Assembly (NCBI GenBank): GCA_963754445.1 | Contig: CAVWFT010000001.1 | Location: 2,294,001 to 2,358,000 of the forward strand | DNA from: Bog-473 sp963754445 | GTDB taxonomy: Bacteria; Actinomycetota; Acidimicrobiia; Acidimicrobiales; RAAP-2 | Direction of reading: 5' to 3' | Length of the DNA stretch: 64,000 bases | Shown: piece by piece, positions 58,513-64,000 of the stretch | Layout of the letters: each line of letters begins with the position of its first letter | Position numbering within the stretch: position 1 is the stretch's first letter | Notes under the pieces: model-generated | What the model was told of the DNA's origin: nothing | The model's database searches: none | What the model saw: the letters and a program-made list of their open reading frames with translations, nothing else | Program-made: the position numbers and the translations under genes

Positions 58513-58830
58513 CCCGCCACCTGCCTCCCGTATTCGCCGGGCCCGAAATGGGCCCGAGACCGAAGCGACATGCACCCACACGAGGACCGAGCTCCATGGG
58601 GGGCTCTCGTCAAGCGAAACGTTCGCCCAAGTGGCTGGGACGATATGAAGCCCAGCGCGGGAAGTCAAGGACCCTTGGAGGGCCACGAGGGCGGAGAGGA
58701 ATCCGATTCCTCCCGTTCCGCGCGCAACCCGCATGACGACCGCGTGCCAGCCTCGAGGAACGGCCGTTCGGGTTGTGAACGTTTCGTCGGCCGTCGGAAC
58801 GACACGAGAGGACTCTTGGAGGAAGCTGCC

Positions 58831-59239
58831 CTACGAACTCTGAAAGGCCGGGGTGTAACAGACAGCGACGAGCAGACCTTCCGGGGCTCTGCAACCGAGC
58901 AGTGACCTGGCCCCAGGGCTCCGTGCGAGCCTCATGGATCAAGCGATACCCCTTGGCGGTGAGCTCCGACCCTGCAGCGGCCACGTCGGCAACCTCGAAC
59001 TCGATGCTCGCCTGCGGGATCGGGACCTCGGGAGGCCACTCCGTTGTGCCGAAACAGGCCTGAGATGCCTCAGAGAGGGGCTAGAGTCCGAAGTGCTTCG
59101 CCCCCTCGAGCTCGTGGGTGAACACGTAGTCACCCTCGTGATGCTCGAAGTCCAGACCCAGGGCGTCCTCGTAGAAGGACCGAGAAGCCTCACCATCAGG
59201 CACGATCGGGGCGATACTCGTCAGAAATCGGACGTCCAT
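58831..59239 (-). pseudogene. VOC-family protein with in-frame TAG and a frameshift
   Basis: This glyoxalase/bleomycin-resistance-like protein has about 135 residues. It begins V-R-F-L-T-S-I-A-P-I-V-P-D-G-E-A-S-R-S-F-Y-E-D-A-L-G-L. G-A-K-H-F-G-L is then followed by TAG where relatives have W (H-F-G-L-W-P-L-S). The frame continues with C-F-G-T-T-E-W-P-P-E-V-P, I-E-F-E-V-A-D and R-T-E-P-W-G-Q. A one-base insertion follows in the C run near 58860 before the normal end. With both defects repaired it is a standard one-domain VOC protein. The TAG is the second amber-for-tryptophan change in the window. Confidence 0.7.
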
Positions 59240-59386
59240 CGGTGTGCTCCTCCGCAGTCGCTCGCTACCAACGCTTCCTCTTGTTTCATACCCCTTTGGT
59301 GTGACAGTCGCTGTGGCGAAGTCGGCCCCGTGCCGACGGACGGGCCAGGGCAGAGCCGGTGGACCACAGCCGTCGGCCTTGAACGA

Positions 59387-59846
59387 TCAAGCCTCGAGGG
59401 ATTCGGCCAGACGGGCGAGCGTGCCGCTCATGGTCTGCCGGTTCCGCGCCGTGCGATCGTCCACCCCGGAGGTCTGACGACTGAACTCCATGACGGACTC
59501 GGGTCGCAGATCTTCGCTCCACTCGGTGACACGGCAACCCGACGTGGTCGGCTCAATGCGGTAACCCCACGTCGAGAAGTGGAAGTCCATCATGGAACAC
59601 TCGAAGGCGAACGCCCGGCCCGGGTCGGCTTGGACCACCTTCCCTTGCGTCGTCCAGGAGTGTTCGCCATGTTCGGTTGTGTCCGTCGAACGTGGCTCCC
59701 ACGACGGGACCCTCGAAACCCTCGTGCCACTCGCAGGAACGGCACTCCTCGGACCACTCGCCCATGCGTGTCACGTCCGAGATGGCGGCGTACACCTCCT
59801 CGGGCGAAGCCGTGATGTCGCGAGTTATCTCGATGCTCCGGGTCAT
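59387..59846 (-). pseudogene. SRPBCC (START-like) family protein, one frameshift
   Basis: This is a polyketide-cyclase/SRPBCC-type lipid- or small-ligand-binding protein of about 150 residues. It starts T-R-S-I-E-I-T-R-D-I-T-A-S-P-E-E-V-Y-A-A-I-S-D-V-T, then E-C-x-S-C-E-W, and N-R-T-W-R. A frame change near 59660 follows. The second half then reads F-S-T-W-G-Y-R-I-E-P-T-T-S-G-C-R-V-T-E-W and ends in a helix with L-A-R-L-A-E-S. The start is ATG 59846. Ligand unknown. Confidence 0.65.
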
Positions 59847-59968
59847 GGCCCGGATTCCACTACAGGTCTCCGACCGATGTCGAGCCGGGTTGGAGCAGCC
59901 CTGTACGCCGGCCCTACTGTGGCTGGTCCCACTCACGTCTTTCGCAAATCCTCAATCGGAGGCCATTC

Positions 59969-62266
59969 ATGTCGCAGGACACGCTGCCGTTTCCCCCCAC
60001 ACCGTCGGCCAGCATCGCCGGCCGCACGATGCAGGAGTCAATCTACAGGCGGCGCGTAGAGCCGCGCCGCCTCCCCACGGATGCGCCCAACATCCTCATC
60101 GTGCTGATCGACGACGCGGGCCCCGGCCTGCCGACACCTTCGGAGGCGAGGTCCAGACCCGACGATGGACCGCATCGCTCAGGGAGGGGATCGCCTACAA
60201 CCGCTTTCACACCACCGCCATGTGTTCGCCCACGCGTGCGTCGATACTAACCGGGCGCAATCACCACCGCGTCGGGAACGGCCAGATCGCCGAGCTGGCG
60301 AACGACTGGGACGGCTACTGCCGGCACGATCCCCAAGAGCAGCGCGCTCGCCGCCGAAGTGCTCAAGGACTACGGTTACAGCACCGCGCGCCTTCGGCAA
60401 GTGGCACAACACGCCGGCCGATGGAAACGACCGCCGCTGGTCCCTTCGAGAACTGGCCGACGAAATGGGCTTCGAATATTTCTACGGATTCCTGGCCGGC
60501 GAGGCCTCGCAGTACGAACCGAACCTGGTGCGCAATACCACCAGTCGTGCTGCCGCCCAGGACGCCCGAGGAGGGCTATCATCTGAGCGAGGACCTGGCC
60601 GACGACGCCATCGGCTGGCTGCGCACGCACAAGGCCTTCCAGCCCGACAAGCCGTTCTACATGTACTGGGCGAGCGGCGCCATCCACGGTCCGCACCACA
60701 TCATGAAGGAGTGGGCGGACAAATATAAGGGCAAGTTCGACGACGGCTGGGACGCGTACCGCGAGCGCGTATTCCACCGCGCCAAGGAGAAGGGCTGGAT
60801 TCCCGCAGAGCGCGCAGCTCACGCCGCGGCACCCAACCATGGCCGGCTGGGACAGCATCCCGGAGGACGAGAAGCCCTTCCAGCGCCGCCTGATGGAAGT
60901 GGCGGCCGGGTTTGCCGAGCACGTGGATGTGCAGGTCGGCCGGCTCATCGACGAAATCGAGCGCGCTCGGCTATGGCGACAACACCCTGATCTTCTACAT
61001 CTGGGGCGACAACGGTTCCTCGTCGGAGGGCCAGAACGGCACCATCAGCGAGTTGCTGGCGCAGAACGGCATCCCCACCACCGTCAAGCAGCACATCAAG
61101 GCGCTCGACAGCTTGGCGGCCTCGACGTGCTCGGCACGCCCAAGGCCGACAACCAGTACCACGCCGGCTGGGCCTGGGCCGGCAGCACTCCCTACAAGGG
61201 GACCAAGCTTCTGGCGTCGCACTTCGGCGGCACGCGCAACCCGATGGCTATCCGGTGGCCGGCGAAGATCAAGCCCGACGCGACGCCGCGCACGCAGTTC
61301 CACCACTGCAACGACATCGTCCCCACCATCTACGAAGTCGTCGGCATCACACCGCCGCTCGAGGTCAACGGCGTTCCGCAGGATCCGATCGACGGCGTGA
61401 GTTTCGCCTACACCTTCGGCGACCCGAAGGCCAAGGGCCGACTGCTCACCCAGTACTTCGAGATCATGGGCAGCCGCGCCATCTATCACGATGGCTGGAT
61501 GGCCTGCGCTTTCGGCCCACGCGCCCCGTGGGTCCCCGGCTTGCCTCCAGGCATTCGCGAGTGGACGCCGGACAAGGACGTCTGGGAACTCTACAACCTG
61601 GAGGAAGACTGGACCCAGGCCAACGACCTGGCGCGACAAGATGCCGGAGAAGCTCGCCCAGATGAAGGAGCTGTTCCTATTGAGGCGACGAAGAACAAGC
61701 GCTCCCATCGGCGGCGGCCTTTGGGTTCCCGTCCTGCATCCCGAGCTGCGGATCGCGCCGCCCTACACGGAGTGGACTTTCTCCGGCGACATCATCCGCA
61801 TGCCGGAATTCTGCGCACCGGCCCTGGGCAACAAGCCAAACGTCGTCACGATCGAGGCGGAGATCCCGGCCAATGCCAACGGCGTGCTCTACAAGCTGGG
61901 CGAATCGGCGGCGGCCTCACCTGTTCGTGGAGGACGGCATCCTCTGCTACGAATACAACCTGTTCATCATCAGCGCACGAAGATCCGCGCGAAGCAGAAG
62001 CTTCCCGTCGGCAAGGTGAAGATCGAGGTCGAGACGGTCTATGCGGAGCCCAAGCCAGGCGGGCCGCTGAAGGTCACATGAAGGTCAATGGCGAGTCAGT
62101 CGCCTCCGGGCAGGTGCCGGTCAGCGCGCCGCTGATCTTCACCGCCAACGACTGCCTCGACATCGGCATCTGTCTGGGCTCGCCCGTGTCGCTCGACTAC
62201 CGCGAGAAGGCGCCCTTCAAGTTCAATGGCACGATCGACAAGGTGAACGTCCGATACACCTCGTAA
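59969..62266 (+). pseudogene. Arylsulfatase-type sulfatase, multiply frameshifted
   Basis: This is a sulfatase of the formylglycine family, about 765 codons. The N-terminal metal strand I-L-I-V-L-I-D-D-A-G is present. The C-S-P-T-R active-site motif (60223-60237; the cysteine is the one oxidised to formylglycine) sits in A-M-C-S-P-T-R-A-S-I-L-T-G-R. Later come F-G-K-W-H-like elements, G-A-I-H-G-P-H-H, D-N-G-S-S-S-E-G, and a C-terminal domain D-Y-R-E-K-A-P-F-K-F-N. More than six indels scatter it over three frames. A functional gene would release sulfate from esters and fit beside two sulfate importers. All key residues are still readable, so the damage seems recent or artefactual. Confidence 0.8.
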
Positions 62267-62779
62267 CTGGTCATCGCACTCGTCGCATCAGGGAATGTCG
62301 TGTCGCCGCAGTCAGCGCAGTGAGACCATCCCCATACCGGTGAGAGCAAGTCGGTGACGAGGCGCAGAGGACCGTCGAAGCGGTGCAGACGAGCAAGGGC
62401 TCGCGGAAGGGGATCGATCCTCCACCGCATCCAAGATGGTCCCGAGAGCAAAGACGGCCAGAGCCTGAGAGAGCAATTGGCCTCCGAAGATGCGGACGTG
62501 ATTCGTCGGGTTCGCGGCCAACGATGGGAGATTGGTCCACGCCGAGGCCAGCTCCGGGCGCACTCGCCGTCATAGTGAGACGCCGGGAGCATCTCGCCGC
62601 CGTGTCGATGTGACGGACCTGGTCGGAGCGGAGCTCATTCATCCATCACCGCCGCACGGTAGGCAGACCGGTTCCAGGCCCATCCCCTCGCAAAGGGCAC
62701 GTTCGGACACACTTGCGAGAATCCCGGACCCTTTCAAATCGGATTTGATGGCGCACCCACAGTCTTCGGGGGACGAGGA
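62267..62779. other. Intergenic region, no gene seen
   Basis: About 510 bases lie between the ends of the converging sulfatase and VOC genes. The frames present are short and arginine-rich. No repeat or strong hairpin was noticed. Confidence 0.35.
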
Positions 62780-63220
62780 TCAGCCGATCCGCTGGGCCAA
62801 CGACACGGTGATCCCTTCGGGTCCGCGCACGGACGCCATGGACCAGACGCCTTCGTATTCACCGACACCGCCCACCGGGTGGTAGCCGTCGGCGGCAAGG
62901 CGGTCGAGAAGCCCCGGAAGGTCGTCCACTTCGAAAGCCACGCTCCGCAGGCCCAGTTCATTGGCCATGGCGTCGGGCGACCCGGGTTCGTGGTTTGGTC
63001 GGATGAAGCTCGCCAGCTCGAGTCCGGTCCCTCCGTCCGGTGGCCGCAGCAGGACCATCTCGGTGCGGGCGTCAGGTAGGCCGACGACGGTGTCGAGAAA
63101 CTCGCCCTCGAGGACTGTCCGCCCTTCGGTCTCGAGGCCCAGCCCCACGAAGAAGTCGGCCACCACGTCGAGATCAGCGACCGTGATGCCAACGTGATCG
63201 AAGTGTCGGATAGGCGACAT
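62780..63220 (-). CDS. VOC-family (glyoxalase-like) protein
   Basis: This intact 146-residue protein has two beta-alpha-beta-beta-beta modules. The first carries F-D-H-V-G-I-T-V-A-D-L-D, then F-F-V-G-L-G-L-E; the second has L-R-S-V-A-F-E-V-D-D-L and V-R-G-P-E-G-I-T-V-S-L-A-Q. The first-module His in D-H-V-G and the closing Glu in P-E-G-I are plausible metal ligands. The substrate is unknown; family members act on glyoxals, antibiotics or aromatic diols. It is the one undamaged gene among broken neighbours at this end. Confidence 0.85.
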   Translation of the reverse strand: MSPIRHFDHVGITVADLDVVADFFVGLGLETEGRTVLEGEFLDTVVGLPDARTEMVLLRPPDGGTGLELASFIRPNHEPGSPDAMANELGLRSVAFEVDDLPGLLDRLAADGYHPVGGVGEYEGVWSMASVRGPEGITVSLAQRIG

Positions 63221-63438
63221 GCGTGCATCCTCCGTGTTCGTCCGTAAGGGCCACGGTCAGTCTGCCCGTGCGGCGCCCCCAGATGCCCCTCGATGCGAGC
63301 CTGACGAGTGGCGAGACCTCGGGTGCGGCACTCGGGTTCCACCGCCTGCCCCGCCCACGGCCTGACCGGGTGACGACGTGGCGGCCTGCGCCCAAAACTG
63401 GCCAGGTTGTGTCCACTTTTCGATGCGAGACTCGAACC

Positions 63439-64000
63439 ATGCCGATCAACGCACCCCTCATCCAAACTGAGCACGAAGGCCTACTTGCCTTCCTCCAACA
63501 CCAACGTGAAGCAGTCCGAAATGCCACATACGGATTAGACGAGGATCAAGCTCGGCTGGACTGCCCACTCCGAGTGGGCTCAGTCTGGGAGGGCTGATCA
63601 AGCACCTGGCTGACGCCGAACGTGGATGGACGGATCGCATTCTTGGAAGAACCACCCGGCAACGCAACGTTCGATGACTACATGGCAAGTTTTGTTCTTG
63701 GCTGGAAGGAGGAGACTTTGGGGGATACTTTCCTCCGGGAATACTGAGGGACCTCAGCCCGGACCGATACCGGCGATTCGCCGTCACCGACGATCTGGGG
63801 CGCCGCGTGCCGCTCCCCGAGGAGCCCTGGTTTCCGGATCCCGAGAACTACACGGTCCGGTGGATCCTGTTCCACCTCATTGAAGAAACCGCACGCCATG
63901 CTGGCCATGCCGACATCATCCGGGAGGCTCTCGACGGAGCGTTGAGCGGGCCGCTCATGGCGGCACAAGAAGGATGGCCGGCAGATGGGTGGGTCAAACC
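63439..64000 (+). pseudogene. DinB/DUF664-family protein, frameshifted, runs off the window
   Basis: This is a metal-binding four-helix-bundle DinB-like protein. It begins with L-I-Q-T-E-H-E-G-L-L-A-F-L-Q-H-Q-R-E-A-V-R. Frame changes near 63570 and 63640 lead to S-L-G-G-L-I-K-H-L-A-D-A-E-R-G-W and then D-D-Y-M-A-S-F-V. Another change near 63740 leads to W-I-L-F-H-L-I-E-E-T-A-R-H-A-G-H-A-D-I-I-R-E, the hallmark helix with the metal His pair. The C-terminus is cut by the window end at about the expected last residues (G-W-V-K-P). The start is ATG 63439. Confidence 0.75.

Overview
The window is high-GC bacterial DNA. Its small protein families (DUF2630, DUF3039, DUF6325, DUF7144-like, DUF2252) and the tandem G-Y-W/D-G-G-V-F exoprotein repeat point to an actinobacterium (Actinomycetota). 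A deep lineage such as Acidimicrobiia is my inference and was not tested. There is no rRNA, no complete tRNA and no CRISPR array. All product names come from reading motifs and family resemblance in the sequence, not from a search.

Layout. (1) 1-2.3 kb is a gene graveyard. Shattered coding patches, one resembling a phage structural protein, end at the 5' half of a tRNA gene that breaks off in the anticodon loop. (2) 2.4-11.6 kb holds a K+ channel with RCK domains on both sides of its pore, a frameshifted polytopic membrane protein, and two near-identical family-2 glycosyltransferases. Those two bracket a divergent pair of zinc-ribbon membrane proteins, a DUF2752 protein and a limonene-epoxide-hydrolase-like enzyme. 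(3) 12.7-29 kb is clean, very GC-rich and tightly packed: Lon with DUF2630, DUF3039, a four-gene sugar-type ABC importer, an FAD monooxygenase, an epoxide-hydrolase-like protein, an M48 protease, a PAS-GGDEF protein whose GGDEF motif is destroyed, and a cysP/T/W/A-type sulfate importer. (4) 29.3-31.6 kb is a promoter-to-terminator duplication encoding twin small secreted proteins (152 of 156 residues identical). (5) 31.6-41.4 kb is an envelope and stress block: a secreted beta-propeller, an MFS exporter, SHOCT proteins, DUF6325, DUF7144-like and DUF1269 proteins, a PPK2 polyphosphate kinase, a diacylglycerol-kinase-like lipid kinase and a SulP transporter. (6) 41.4-50.4 kb mixes broken genes (DUF2252, a small membrane protein, a DUF3533/YhgE-like protein) with an intact LuxR-type ATPase regulator, a methyltransferase and a FemAB-like acetyltransferase. 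(7) 51-64 kb has a GT-C-like membrane protein, a secreted protein, a methyltransferase with an in-frame TAG, an operon of ECF sigma factor, membrane protein and signal peptidase I, a large NHL/beta-propeller exoprotein, and a run of disrupted genes (VOC, SRPBCC, sulfatase, DinB).

The genes point to life at the cell surface: two binding-protein importers, a sulfate theme (CysPTWA, SulP, a sulfatase relic), several exported repeat or cysteine-rich proteins, and a co-transcribed sigma factor and signal peptidase. Disruptions are very uneven. None is seen from about 9.9 to 32.7 kb, while about fifteen genes elsewhere are broken, several of them repeatedly. Either the flanks are decaying or the consensus sequence there has indel errors; the sequence alone cannot decide.
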